The notes beneath the pieces were generated by a model. That model made no database searches. It was not told where the DNA came from and saw nothing but the letters and a program-made list of their open reading frames with translations. The translations under genes and the position numbers were made by a program. Positions 34,937-43,572 of a DNA stretch of 56,173 nucleotides are shown piece after piece. This DNA comes from Pseudanabaena sp. (lineage in GTDB: Bacteria > Cyanobacteriota > Cyanobacteriia > Pseudanabaenales > Pseudanabaenaceae): NCBI GenBank assembly GCA_003249035.1, contig QBMK01000026.1, positions 1 through 56,173 on the forward strand, written 5' to 3'. Numbering within the stretch: position 1 is the stretch's first letter; each line of letters opens with the position of its first letter.

Positions 34937-35557
34937 TTAACGCCTAATTCTAACACCTCGATAAGTAACCATATCATCTCCATCATCAGGCTTTTGGTTT
35001 GCGTTTGTTTTAGTTTCAGATTTTGAATTTGCTTTAGGTAAGTTTATATCTGGTGTAGCTGCTAAGTTAGCTTCCCTAACTTGACCATTTCCAGAACTAG
35101 CACCCATACTTCTAGCTATTTTTTCCAAAGGTTCCGAAATTAATGAACAACCAATTAATGCTGTAACTCTGGCAACTTCAGCCATTAAATTTTCGGGTGA
35201 TAAGCGGGGCAATACATCAGATGCTCCACGCCTAATTGCCCAGCTATGTTCAATATCTTTGATTTTTTCCTGTCTGGGATTGAATAAAACCACTTTAGTT
35301 GGAGCCTTCTGCTTAGTTATCCATTGACAGACTGAAGAGGACTGTAATGTTTCCGAACTAGCGCTTTTGATCGCCATATCCATGATCAGCATATCTGGTA
35401 GCTTTTGGCGATCGCATTTTTCTAAATACTGCACCAAATCTAAAGAAACATTCTCCCAAATCACATCTAATTGCTGAGTTGCCAAAGCTGCCTGCCACAA
35501 TTCTCCTTGTGCTTGGTCGGTGTGCATCATTAAAACAGCTTTTTTGAGTTCAGCCAT
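34937..35557 (-). CDS. Receiver-like regulatory protein
   Basis: The first ~130 residues of this 206-residue protein look like a CheY-type receiver: MAELKKAVLMMHTDQAQ, central strand PDMLIMDMAIKS with a possible phosphoacceptor Asp, VVLFNPRQEK, then RRGASDVLPRLSPENLMAEV. The N-terminal acidic pair is reduced to a single Asp, so phosphorylation is doubtful. A polar linker follows (NLPKANSKSETKTNANQKP) and the end is YRGVRIRR, a C-terminal pattern seen on various small cyanobacterial proteins. Function unknown. Confidence 0.65.
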   Translation of the reverse strand: MAELKKAVLMMHTDQAQGELWQAALATQQLDVIWENVSLDLVQYLEKCDRQKLPDMLIMDMAIKSASSETLQSSSVCQWITKQKAPTKVVLFNPRQEKIKDIEHSWAIRRGASDVLPRLSPENLMAEVARVTALIGCSLISEPLEKIARSMGASSGNGQVREANLAATPDINLPKANSKSETKTNANQKPDDGDDMVTYRGVRIRR

Positions 35558-35712
35558 TGCGATTATTTGGTTCCCCCATCAAAATTATTCCTAAACTTTA
35601 AATTCTGATTAGCTGACCATCGTAACCGTTCAATTGCTTTCATTTTGTAAGCTAATTTACTAAATGGCAAAGATAAAAGGTAATGCAAACTGCCCGTACT
35701 TCCCTATGGATA

Positions 35713-36276
35713 CTAGATTTTGATGGTTGCCATACCTTGTTGCCAATCCACGGGACAAACTTCATTTTCATGGATCTGGGTATATTGAATTGCCTTGAGG
35801 GTGCGAAGAGTTTCGTCAATGCTACGCCCAAAAGCAAGATTATTTACAGTTGCATGTTGGACAATCCCTTCTTTGTCAATAATAAATAAACCACGCAAGG
35901 CGATACCTACAGATGGATCAAGAACATTAAAAGCTTTAGCGATCGCTTTAGTTAGATCGGAGACAAGTGGACATTTAATATCGCCCCCTAGTCCACCATC
36001 TGCGAGGGAGGTTTGAATCCAAGCTAGATGAGCGTATTGGCTATCTACAGAAATACCAATTACTTCTGTGTTTAATTTGGCAAATTCGGTATAGCGATCG
36101 CTAAAGGCTATCACTTCAGTGGGGCAAACAAAAGTAAAATCGAGCGGATAAAAAAACAGAACAACATATTTGTTGTTTTGATAACTAGAAAGCTTGATTT
36201 TTGTAAATTCCTGATCGACTACGGCATCAGCCTCAAAGTCTGGAGCAGGATTGCCTACCCGCAAAAATTCCGCCAT
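35713..36276 (-). CDS. 2-Cys peroxiredoxin (AhpC/Prx1 type)
   Basis: This 187-residue thiol peroxidase reduces H2O2 and organic peroxides with electrons from thioredoxin. The peroxidatic Cys is in [16 protein letters not shown] (about residue 50) and the resolving Cys in [12 protein letters not shown] near the C-terminus. The length and the presence of both cysteines indicate a typical 2-Cys enzyme, important in protecting photosynthetic cells from peroxide. Confidence 0.94.
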   Translation of the reverse strand: MAEFLRVGNPAPDFEADAVVDQEFTKIKLSSYQNNKYVVLFFYPLDFTFVCPTEVIAFSDRYTEFAKLNTEVIGISVDSQYAHLAWIQTSLADGGLGGDIKCPLVSDLTKAIAKAFNVLDPSVGIALRGLFIIDKEGIVQHATVNNLAFGRSIDETLRTLKAIQYTQIHENEVCPVDWQQGMATIKI

Positions 36277-36370
36277 GATGCATCCACCCTAAAAATTAAA
36301 GTTATAAAAAATTACTTTATCAACTCTTCAAGACAACAATTGTAGTACCGTTACACTTGTAAGTAGATTT

Positions 36371-37096
36371 TTGGATATAGCCTTGTCACTTAAGGATAAA
36401 AGAGTTGCGATTACAGGCGCTTCAGGCACAATGGGCAGAGCATTGGCGGCTGAGCTTTCTAAACATGGTGCAAGGGTAATTGCCCTGACAACTTCACCTA
36501 ATACTAGTTTTTCTATTGCAGACCGTGATAACCAAGACAATCAAGAAATAGAAGTGTTGACTTGGCAGATAGGTCATGAAGCGGAACTCCGCGATCGCTT
36601 ACAAAAAGTCGATATTCTGATTATTAATCATGGTGTGAATGTATTAGGGGCAAGAGATTCTAAATCAATTTATAAATCCTACGAAGTAAATACTTTTTCG
36701 GTTTTCCGTTGGATCGATTTGTTCTTGGAAACGGTAACTGAACCTAAACAAATTACGACTAAGGAAATTTGGGTGAATACCTCTGAAGCTGAAGTCAATC
36801 CTGCTTTGAGTCCATTGTATGAACTCTCAAAACGAGCGATTGGGGATTTGGTGACATTGCGCCGCCTTGATGCACCTTGTAAAATTCGCAAATTAATTTT
36901 GGGCCCATTCAAAAGTGCTCTTAACCCCTATGGTGTAATGTCAGCAGATTTTGTGGCTTGGGCGATCTTAGCTTTAGCTCAACGTGGTTTCCAAGATATT
37001 ATCGTTACAATTAATCCGATTACATTTATTGCTTATCCGCTTAAAGAATTTTGGCGATCGCTATACTTTCGTGCATTTTCTCGCTCTCCCAAATAA
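36371..37096 (+). CDS. Short-chain dehydrogenase/reductase family protein
   Basis: This 241-residue protein has the Rossmann start KRVAITGASGTMGRALAAELSKHGARVIAL (GxxGxMG), DILIINHGVNVLG (NHG in place of NAG), and the catalytic pattern S...YELSKRAIG (YxxxK). The only good start codons are TTG (36371 or 36383); no ATG matches the N-terminus. The C-terminus LPYIAYPLKEFWRSLYFRAFSR-like sequence (AYPLKEFWRSLYFRAFSRSPK) is hydrophobic-basic and may attach to membrane. Substrate unknown. It is 43 bp upstream of the phosphatase gene, possibly in one operon. Confidence 0.82.
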   Translation: MDIALSLKDKRVAITGASGTMGRALAAELSKHGARVIALTTSPNTSFSIADRDNQDNQEIEVLTWQIGHEAELRDRLQKVDILIINHGVNVLGARDSKSIYKSYEVNTFSVFRWIDLFLETVTEPKQITTKEIWVNTSEAEVNPALSPLYELSKRAIGDLVTLRRLDAPCKIRKLILGPFKSALNPYGVMSADFVAWAILALAQRGFQDIIVTINPITFIAYPLKEFWRSLYFRAFSRSPK

Positions 37097-37139
37097 CTTT
37101 TAAAAGTTGTTTGGGCGTTATTTATCCTCCTCGGCAATT

Positions 37140-37988
37140 ATGAATCCTGCATTACAAACAGAAATCTGTCAGTTTATTCGTGAAATCGGTCAGAAGGCGG
37201 TTCAGCTAAGAGGGTTGGGCTTTCAAGTTGATGAAAAAGGTTTTGATGATTATGTAACAAATGTCGATCGCGAACTGGATCACTTGTTAAGTCAGCGGTT
37301 TCAGGAGTGGTTTCCTGAAGATGTAGTAATTAGTGAAGAAAATACGCGATCGCTAGAACTCTGGTACCAAAAACCAGAATTTACAAAAAAATTCTGGTTT
37401 ATCGATCCCATTGATGGCACTGATGACTTCATTCATGGTCGTGAGTTCTATTCAGTTATGGTTGGTGGGTTAGAGACATTTCGGCCAGTTCTCGGCTGGG
37501 TATATGCACCAAATAGCGATCGCTTATATTTTGGCGGAACTGCAATTAATGGCTTATTTATCGCTACGAATGGAAATGTACCTGAAGTTTTACATCCCCA
37601 TGAACCGATCGGTACTAGTTGTAATCTCGTGATTGTTAGCAAAAAAGACGATCTCGCCTACGGTGCTGCCATTCGTGCCGCCGTTCCAAATGTCGAGTTT
37701 TATACTCTTGGTAGTTTTGGTTTAAAGGTAATGGAAGTAGTCCAAGGTCGAGCAAGTGCCTATATCTATCTCAACCGCCGCGTTAAACTTTGGGATACTG
37801 TGGGCCCATTAGCGATCGCGAAGGCAGCAGGCCTAGTTTGTTGCGATCTTGAAGGTCAAGAAATCGGGTTTGGTTATAATGATATTGATCCTGAAAAGCT
37901 TACTCACAATCAAGTGATTGTGATTGGTTGGCCAAAATTTATCGATAAATATCTTAAGTTGATTTCTCAAGAACTTCGCATAATTTGA
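37140..37988 (+). CDS. Inositol monophosphatase-family enzyme
   Basis: This 282-residue metal-dependent sugar phosphatase carries the family signatures EEN (ISEEN, about residue 74), DPIDGTDDFIHG (metal-binding, about 97-108) and WDTVGPLAIAKAAG (about 222-235). The family includes inositol phosphatases, 3'-phosphoadenosine 5'-phosphate (PAP) phosphatases and histidinol-phosphatase-like enzymes; the exact substrate cannot be read. ATG 37140 is chosen because upstream TTG would add eleven residues not seen in the family. Confidence 0.88.
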   Translation: MNPALQTEICQFIREIGQKAVQLRGLGFQVDEKGFDDYVTNVDRELDHLLSQRFQEWFPEDVVISEENTRSLELWYQKPEFTKKFWFIDPIDGTDDFIHGREFYSVMVGGLETFRPVLGWVYAPNSDRLYFGGTAINGLFIATNGNVPEVLHPHEPIGTSCNLVIVSKKDDLAYGAAIRAAVPNVEFYTLGSFGLKVMEVVQGRASAYIYLNRRVKLWDTVGPLAIAKAAGLVCCDLEGQEIGFGYNDIDPEKLTHNQVIVIGWPKFIDKYLKLISQELRII

Positions 37989-38008
37989 ATCTTTGGGATT
38001 AAATTTAG

Positions 38009-38174
38009 ACTGATGTTACGTGGATGGAATACCTACAACCTTATAAGTATAGGGCTGGCACGGGGGCACAGCCCCTACAGTATTGAAATTATTGAAGTAG
38101 GGGCAATCGCCCTGTGGTTGCCCTATCACGCTAGCAGAAAGAGATTCATCATCTGAGTTCCACGTAACATCAGT
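38009..38174. mobile_element. 166-bp palindrome-ended element (MITE-like)
   Basis: Perfect 16-bp terminal inverted repeats ACTGATGTTACGTGGA (38009-38024) and complement (38159-38174) enclose a non-coding interior with a second pair GCCCCTAC/GTAGGGGC (38071-38078 and 38097-38104). It is flanked by TAG on both sides (38006-38008 and 38175-38177), a possible 3-bp target duplication. Its right end overlaps the first base of the porin stop codon. Confidence 0.72.
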
Positions 38175-39796
38175 TAGAACTCAAATACAGTTCTCAATGT
38201 AGCGACAGTAATTGTACTATTGCCACTGTTGTTATTGGGATTGAAAATAAACTGTAAATCAGGAGTGATGCTGATATTGGTGGAAATGGGGAAGCGATAG
38301 AACAACTCCACATTTGTTTGAGTGGCATTGCCGACATTGCTAGCAATAAATGGCTGACCGATTGCGATCGCAGCCATTGCCCCTTCCTTAAATAAATCAG
38401 GGAACGCGAAACCTGCTGACCAAGTTTGAGGACTCAGAGCTGTGTTGGTTGTAGTTGTATAAGTTGGAAGTGCTGCGGAAATAGGGGTATTTCGATTACT
38501 GATATTCCCAAATCCATAACGACCAAAAATAGCGATCGCTTTATTAAAAGCCCACTCAAAGTTTACGCCACCTGTGTTGTATTCAAGATTATTTGCTGAG
38601 GCGTTGGTATATTGCAGACGGATTGCAAAAGGACTCTTGTCATCACTATTTTTAGGTGCAAATTCCAGCTCAAATGTACCTTGGTAGGAATCTCCAAATA
38701 GACCTTGATTAATGCTGCCATTAGGCGCACCAGAGTTAGCAATAGGACTATTAGCATTCTGGGCTACATAGCCTGCTCTTAGGGTAAAAGCGCTACCCCC
38801 AATATTCCATGACAGGACTGCTCCAACTCCATCATTTACAGGCAAAATCAATGGATTATTGATAAACATGCCACTTGAGAAATCAGATGCTTCGTCATTA
38901 GCAAAACTATTAGCATCAATGAAATCATTAAGCGACATTGCCGCACCAATCGAAGCATGAATATCTTTGCCAATTGGGAAATCGTAACGCAGGAGATTCA
39001 GTGTCGCCGTTGTACTGACACCACTGTAATCAAATTTAGAACTATTCCCAAAGCCAGTGAAACCTAATAAACTTGCTGGAGCATCCAGAGAATTCAGGAT
39101 ATTTGTACCGTTATTCCCAATTTCTATCCGAGTTAGCAACAAATCTTCGCCAGTAAAACTCGTATTGAGGTTTAGTCGCACACGACTGATCACAGTTGCA
39201 TTGGCTCTGCCAGGGTTACCTGAAAGTGCCCCAGTTGAGTCTAACAGAATATCAGTCCCTGAACCTCCCGCAGAGACAGCTGCAATCACTTGACCGGTGA
39301 GCTTCGTTGTAGTCGAAAATTGCTGCGCTTCAAGCCCAGCAGTTTTTGCTTCGAGAGCATCGACGCGACCGCGCAAAATGGCAAGTTCGGCGGCAAATTC
39401 TTCTTGCAATTTTTGTAATACAGCAAGATCTTCTTTGCTAACCTTATCGGCTAGCCCTGAGGAAATAATCTCATTAATTTTGTCTAGACAAGCATTTAAA
39501 CCTGCGGCAAATTCATAGCGGCTAGTGGCTTGCTTGCCGCGAAAGGTACTGTCGGGGTAACCTGCGATACATCCGTAACGCTCAACCAGAGACTGCAAGG
39601 CAGTAAAAGCCCAATCAGTTGAACGGACATCACTAAGTTGTGAAACCGAAGTGACATTTTGGCCTAGCACATCTTTTATGGGTGGTAACGACTGAGCTGA
39701 TGCGCTAAGCATGGCATTAGGTAATGTCCCGATCGCAGAAAAGGCGATCGCGCCAACTAGAGATTTTCGTACTTGTTCAAACCAAATTTTCGTCAT
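38174..39796 (-). CDS. SLH-domain OprB-type iron uptake porin
   Basis: This 540-residue protein has a Sec signal peptide (about 1-35, ending ASAQS), an SLH domain (about 52-110: VTSVSQLSDVRSTDWAFTALQSLVERYGCIAGYPDSTFRGKQATSRYEFAAGLNACLDKI) that anchors to peptidoglycan, and a short coiled coil (about 122-165). A C-terminal beta-barrel of the carbohydrate-selective OprB type follows (to the terminal Phe, ATLRTVFEF). This is the cyanobacterial outer-membrane porin family (SomA/B, Slr1908-like), some members of which import iron. A Fur-like box lies 204 bp upstream, matching an iron role. Confidence 0.9.
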   Translation of the reverse strand: MTKIWFEQVRKSLVGAIAFSAIGTLPNAMLSASAQSLPPIKDVLGQNVTSVSQLSDVRSTDWAFTALQSLVERYGCIAGYPDSTFRGKQATSRYEFAAGLNACLDKINEIISSGLADKVSKEDLAVLQKLQEEFAAELAILRGRVDALEAKTAGLEAQQFSTTTKLTGQVIAAVSAGGSGTDILLDSTGALSGNPGRANATVISRVRLNLNTSFTGEDLLLTRIEIGNNGTNILNSLDAPASLLGFTGFGNSSKFDYSGVSTTATLNLLRYDFPIGKDIHASIGAAMSLNDFIDANSFANDEASDFSSGMFINNPLILPVNDGVGAVLSWNIGGSAFTLRAGYVAQNANSPIANSGAPNGSINQGLFGDSYQGTFELEFAPKNSDDKSPFAIRLQYTNASANNLEYNTGGVNFEWAFNKAIAIFGRYGFGNISNRNTPISAALPTYTTTTNTALSPQTWSAGFAFPDLFKEGAMAAIAIGQPFIASNVGNATQTNVELFYRFPISTNISITPDLQFIFNPNNNSGNSTITVATLRTVFEF

Positions 39797-40186
39797 GGAT
39801 TAACTCCTCACTCGCATAAAAACTAAAGCTTAATAGAAATAAATATCATTAAACGAGCAATATTTGAAACATTTTTACAACTTTTAGCCAAAATATACAA
39901 GGTTTTTAATAAAAATATATGACAATTTTTGCAATAATATTTCTATTAAAGCTACTCAAACTCTTGTCTAAAATATAATATTTATCTGATCATAGTTTTA
40001 AGAATGATAATTATTGTCATACATGATAAGAGGATTTGAATAGTGCTTACTCTTTGTGGGGGTATTTAGAGCCGCGATGCTGAAAATCCCCAAACTAAGA
40101 CAAGTGATCCTAAAGGAAAACAGACGATATTGTTAGAAAAATGAATATATTGGCTAGAATCTACCTAGCGTTCAACAAACGAGCCT
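39797..40186. other. Divergent promoter region of porin and zwf
   Basis: The 390-bp gap is AT-rich (many A/T runs around 39830-40020) and holds the Fur-like box at 40000-40018. No gene or other long repeat is recognisable. It should contain both promoters. Confidence 0.6.
40000..40018. promoter_or_regulatory. Fur-box-like inverted repeat
   Basis: AAGAATGATAATTATTGTC matches the 19-bp Fur consensus GATAATGATAATCATTATC at 15 of 19 positions, with the AATGATAAT core intact. It lies 204 bp upstream of the porin and 169 bp upstream of zwf. Iron-dependent repression of the porin is a reasonable inference; distance is rather large. Confidence 0.55.
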
Positions 40187-41716
40187 GTGGTACAAATACT
40201 CGAAAATCCCTTACGGGTTGGTTTACAGCAAGAAAGAACACCTGAACCTCTGATCCTTGTGATCTTTGGTGCGTCGGGTGATTTGACTATTCGCAAGCTA
40301 GTTCCAGCGATCTATCATCTCAAACAGCAGCGTCGGTTGCCGCCCGAACTCACAATCGTGGGTGTAGCTCGAAGACCTTGGAGTCATGACTACTTTCGTG
40401 AGCAAATGCGCGAGGGCGTAGAAAAGTTCTCTGTGGGCATTGGCGCTGATGCACTTTGGCAAGATTTTGCTGAGGGCTTGTACTATCAATCCCTTGATAT
40501 GAGCAATCTTGAGGATTATCACAAGCTTGATGAGTTCCTAAATCAAATTGATAAAGAAAGAGGTACTCGTGGCAATCGAGTCTTTTATTTAGCCGTTTCA
40601 CCCAATTACTTTACCGATGCGATCGAGAAGTTGGGTCAAGCTGGGATGATCAAGAATGCCGAAAAAACTCGTCTTGTAATTGAGAAACCCTTTGGTCGCG
40701 ATTTGTCATCATGTCAAGATCTCAACCGCGTAGTTCAGAAAGCTTGTAACGAAAAACAGATTTATCGCATTGACCATTATTTAGGGAAAGAAACCGTTCA
40801 GAACCTATTGGTACTGCGATTTGCCAATGCGATTTTTGAACCACTATGGAATCGCCAGTTTATCGACCATATTCAAATTACAGTCGCAGAGACGGTTGGA
40901 GTTGAAGATCGGGCTGGCTATTACGAAAATTCTGGTGCTCTTAGGGATATGTTGCAGAACCATTTGATGCAACTATTTTGTCTGACAGCAATGGAACCAC
41001 CTAACTCAATGGATGCAGACTCTCTGCGAAATGAGAAAGTGAAAGTGATTCAGGCAACCAGACTTGCTGATACACGCCGACTAGAGCGATCGTGCGTGCG
41101 TGCGCAATATAGCCAGGGTTGGATGAAGGGTAAACAGGTTGAAGGCTATCGCCGTGAGCCAAATGTTAATCCTGAGTCTTTAGTACCAACCTATGTGGCA
41201 ATGAAATTTGAAGTAAATAACTGGCGTTGGCAAGGTGTCCCCTTCTATTTGCGAACTGGTAAACGTATGCCTAAAAAAGTCAGTGAAATTGCGATCCAGT
41301 TTCGGGATGTGCCGTATTTACTGTTTCAATCTGCTGCAAAACAGGTTTCGCCTAACGTCTTGACTCTCAGGATTCAACCCAATGAAGGTGTTGCCCTGAA
41401 GTTTGAGGCAAAAATGCCAGGAGCTGACTTGCGATCGAGATCGGTAGAAATGGACTTCGGTTATGGCAAAACCTTTGGGATCGAAGGCTCCGACGCCTAC
41501 GATCGCTTATTGTTAGACTGTATGCTGGGCGATCAGACCCTATTTACACGCGGTGACGAAGTGGAAGCTGCTTGGAAAGTGGTAACACCTGCACTAAGTG
41601 CTTGGGAAATGCCTAATGATCCCAGCGTTGTTCCGCAATATGAAGCAGGTACATGGGGACCATCTGAATCCGAACAACTGATTGAGCGTGATGGGCGACA
41701 GTGGCGGCGACTTTGA
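40187..41716 (+). CDS. zwf: Glucose-6-phosphate 1-dehydrogenase
   Basis: This 509-residue enzyme catalyses the first step of the oxidative pentose phosphate pathway, making NADPH from glucose-6-phosphate. It has the NADP site [14 protein letters not shown] (about residues 26-39), the catalytic motif [13 protein letters not shown] (about 195-207), and the C-terminal substrate region. The GTG at 40187 gives [21 protein letters not shown], the conserved cyanobacterial N-terminus, and is thus the true start. OpcA, its allosteric activator, follows 118 bp downstream. Confidence 0.97.
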   Translation: MVQILENPLRVGLQQERTPEPLILVIFGASGDLTIRKLVPAIYHLKQQRRLPPELTIVGVARRPWSHDYFREQMREGVEKFSVGIGADALWQDFAEGLYYQSLDMSNLEDYHKLDEFLNQIDKERGTRGNRVFYLAVSPNYFTDAIEKLGQAGMIKNAEKTRLVIEKPFGRDLSSCQDLNRVVQKACNEKQIYRIDHYLGKETVQNLLVLRFANAIFEPLWNRQFIDHIQITVAETVGVEDRAGYYENSGALRDMLQNHLMQLFCLTAMEPPNSMDADSLRNEKVKVIQATRLADTRRLERSCVRAQYSQGWMKGKQVEGYRREPNVNPESLVPTYVAMKFEVNNWRWQGVPFYLRTGKRMPKKVSEIAIQFRDVPYLLFQSAAKQVSPNVLTLRIQPNEGVALKFEAKMPGADLRSRSVEMDFGYGKTFGIEGSDAYDRLLLDCMLGDQTLFTRGDEVEAAWKVVTPALSAWEMPNDPSVVPQYEAGTWGPSESEQLIERDGRQWRRL

Positions 41717-41731
41717 TCATTTTTGATCGAT

Positions 41732-41835
41732 TAGGAATTACGAATTACGAATTAATCATCTTGAAATTTGTAGTTTGTAATTCCCAGTTCGTAATTCTCA
41801 ATTCGTAATTTGTACTTAGTACTTCTTAATTCCTA
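41732..41835. repeat. AATTACG-type repeat between zwf and opcA
   Basis: The gap contains repeated GAATTACGAATTACGAATTA and, further on, TTCGTAATT units in inverted orientation, ending TTAATTCCTA beside the opcA start. Together they form a long AT-rich hairpin (TAGGAATTA at 41732 with TTAATTCCTA at 41825). Such heptamer repeats are common in cyanobacterial spacers. Confidence 0.65.
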
Positions 41836-42956
41836 TGAATACGCAAGCAACTTCCGTTGTATCTTTGCAAGCTCCCAAAGATGTTTCGGTATCTCAAGTC
41901 GAAGCAGAGCTAAGCAAAATTTGGCAGTCCTATGGCGAAAATTCTGCTGCACGTGCCACCACTTTTAATCTGTTGGTGTATGAGCCAGAAACCATTGGTG
42001 CAGCTTCAAGAATGGCTTCCGTTGATGCGATCGTCTCTCAAAGTCCATGTCGAGTCGTCGATTTGGTAACTCTTGATGAAGAAGACCAAGGTATATCGGC
42101 ACAGGTAGCAGCTTACTGTCCAATCCAAAAAAGTCGTAGCTCGTTAGTTTGTGGTGAATACATCACCTTGACTGGCGCAAAACGAGCCTTCGATCGCGTG
42201 CACAGTATTCTTCCAGATTTACTGATCCCCGACCTACCTGTATTTTTGTGGTGGAAGGACAGTCCCGCGCCGAATACTCGTATGTTTGAGAAGCTGGTTA
42301 ATTTAAGCGATCGCTTAATTATGGACTCAGCCACGTTTGCTAATTCTGAGGCGGATTTACTCAAAGTCCAAGGGATGATCAAAGCAAGTACACAAATTGC
42401 AGACTTGAATTGGCAACGTCTTGGACCTTGGCAAGAACTAACTGCCCAAGCCTTTGACCAGCCAGATCGTCGCTCTGCTGTATGGGAAATTGATGGGATC
42501 ACTATCGACTACGAACGTGGCAATAGCACTCAAGCTCTAATGTTTCTTGGCTGGATCGCCAGTCGTCTTGAATGGGAACCAATCGAACGCAGTATTGAGG
42601 GTGGAGACTACAACATTCAACATATTGTTTTTGTAGGTCGCAATCACATCCAAATTAAGGCTGAGTTGGCAGCGATCCCCATTGGCGATGTAGGCGAGGT
42701 AGTTGGAGATCTCATCGGTTTGCGATTGACAGCCTCTAACCAAAATATGGATGCTTGTAACGTATTCTGCTCGGAGTCTACAGGCTGTATGCGTATGGAA
42801 GCCGGTGGTGGAGCGCAAAACTATCGCGTTCATCAAGTATCGCCTTTGTCCGATCAAAGTGCGGACACACTTCTTGGACAACAGTTGCAGCGTTGGGGTC
42901 AGGAAGCTCTCTACGAAGAGAGTCTATCAGTCGTGGCAAAAATGCTCTCATTATAA
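41835..42956 (+). CDS. opcA: OpcA, glucose-6-phosphate dehydrogenase assembly/activating protein
   Basis: This 373-residue protein aligns in organisation with cyanobacterial OpcA: N-terminal MASVDAIVSQSPCRVVDLV region, PDLPVFLWWKDSPAPNTRMFEKLVNLSDRLIMDSA, then a second domain with CNVFCSESTGCMRMEAGGGAQNYR. OpcA joins G6PDH to raise its activity and helps thioredoxin-linked dark control of sugar catabolism. Conserved cysteines (in CNVFCSESTGC) may be redox-active. Position after zwf is the standard zwf-opcA pair. Confidence 0.94.
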   Translation: MNTQATSVVSLQAPKDVSVSQVEAELSKIWQSYGENSAARATTFNLLVYEPETIGAASRMASVDAIVSQSPCRVVDLVTLDEEDQGISAQVAAYCPIQKSRSSLVCGEYITLTGAKRAFDRVHSILPDLLIPDLPVFLWWKDSPAPNTRMFEKLVNLSDRLIMDSATFANSEADLLKVQGMIKASTQIADLNWQRLGPWQELTAQAFDQPDRRSAVWEIDGITIDYERGNSTQALMFLGWIASRLEWEPIERSIEGGDYNIQHIVFVGRNHIQIKAELAAIPIGDVGEVVGDLIGLRLTASNQNMDACNVFCSESTGCMRMEAGGGAQNYRVHQVSPLSDQSADTLLGQQLQRWGQEALYEESLSVVAKMLSL

Positions 42957-42985
42957 AAAAAAGCTCGCACCAGCGAGCTTTTTTT
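42956..42985 (+). terminator. Terminator of zwf-opcA
   Basis: AAAAAAAGCTCGC / GCGAGCTTTTTTT stem (42956-42968 and 42973-42985) with ACCA loop, starting at the stop codon. Confidence 0.9.
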
Positions 42986-43000
42986 AGATTTTGTCATTAT

Positions 43001-43033
43001 AAATGAAGGCGGCGCAAAGCGCCGCCTTCATTT
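43001..43033. repeat. Palindrome family member (GGCGGC core)
   Basis: 15-bp perfect arms AAATGAAGGCGGCGC (43001-43015) and complement (43019-43033) around AAA, followed by TTTGGGTTTTATGTCCTAAG. The right flank matches the flank of the elements at 45804 and 45916. Confidence 0.8.
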
Positions 43034-43111
43034 ATTTGGGTTTTATGTCCTAAGAAAAACTTTCATTGCTATATGAAATGTATATTATTTAGGAAATTCA
43101 AAAAAAACTAA

Positions 43112-43157
43112 TGATCGTATATGTCTGGGTAAAATTACCGCTTGCAATATACGATCA
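43112..43157. repeat. Nested inverted repeat in the gap before tRNA-Arg
   Basis: Outer arms TGATCGTATAT (43112-43122) and ATATACGATCA (43147-43157) enclose an inner hairpin GGTAA-AA-TTACC. It has no T-run and is not next to a gene end, so it may be an operator or structured RNA. The rest of the 500-bp gap (43158-43410) shows nothing else recognisable. Confidence 0.6.
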
Positions 43158-43412
43158 CTCGTTTAAGGGTTTTATTAATTTGTTATTTAAATTCAGAGCC
43201 TATATATAAGCTGGCTCCGTTTGAATGATCTTATTTTGCTAGAAATTTTGCCATTTTGGGGATCGCTTAAACTTTTCTTTATAGTTAGCTTTGCATACCT
43301 TATTTGCTGAGTAATTATACTTACTGCAACTTGGTTGAAATGACTAATTTCGCAAGTAACAACTTAGGGCAAGTTCTCTAGTTTCATGAATCAAACAAAA
43401 TTTGTTTTTTGC

Positions 43413-43440
43413 TTGTCTAAATTGCACACTATGCTATTAT
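43413..43440 (+). promoter_or_regulatory. Candidate promoter of tRNA-Arg
   Basis: TTGTCT (43413-43418) and TATTAT (43435-43440) are separated by 16 bp and sit 17 bp before the tRNA. They match sigma-70 -35 and -10 boxes moderately. Confidence 0.45.
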
Positions 43441-43456
43441 TAGATTCGCGAGTTAA

Positions 43457-43530
43457 GGGCTTGTAGCTCAGTGGACTAGAGCACGTGGCTACGGACCACG
43501 GTGTCGGGGGTTCGAATCCCTCCTGGCCCG
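43457..43530 (+). tRNA. tRNA-Arg (anticodon ACG)
   Basis: The 74-base cloverleaf folds with D-arm GCTC..GAGC, anticodon stem CGTGG/CCACG with loop CTACGGA (anticodon ACG, read as ICG after editing), and T-arm GGGGG-TTCGAAT-CCCTC. The acceptor stem GGGCTTG/CTGGCCC has a U5-G68 wobble and a U6-U67 mismatch. CCA is not encoded. ICG would read CGU, CGC and CGA. Confidence 0.95.
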
Positions 43531-43539
43531 TTCTAAATT

Positions 43540-43572
43540 ATAAAAAAGCAGTGCTAAGCGCTGCTTTTTTAT
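43540..43572. terminator. Terminator after tRNA-Arg
   Basis: ATAAAAAAGCAGTGC / GCGCTGCTTTTTTAT (43540-43554 and 43558-43572) with TAA loop; one G-U pair. Shared with the convergent LCP gene, whose stop it overlaps. Confidence 0.88.
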
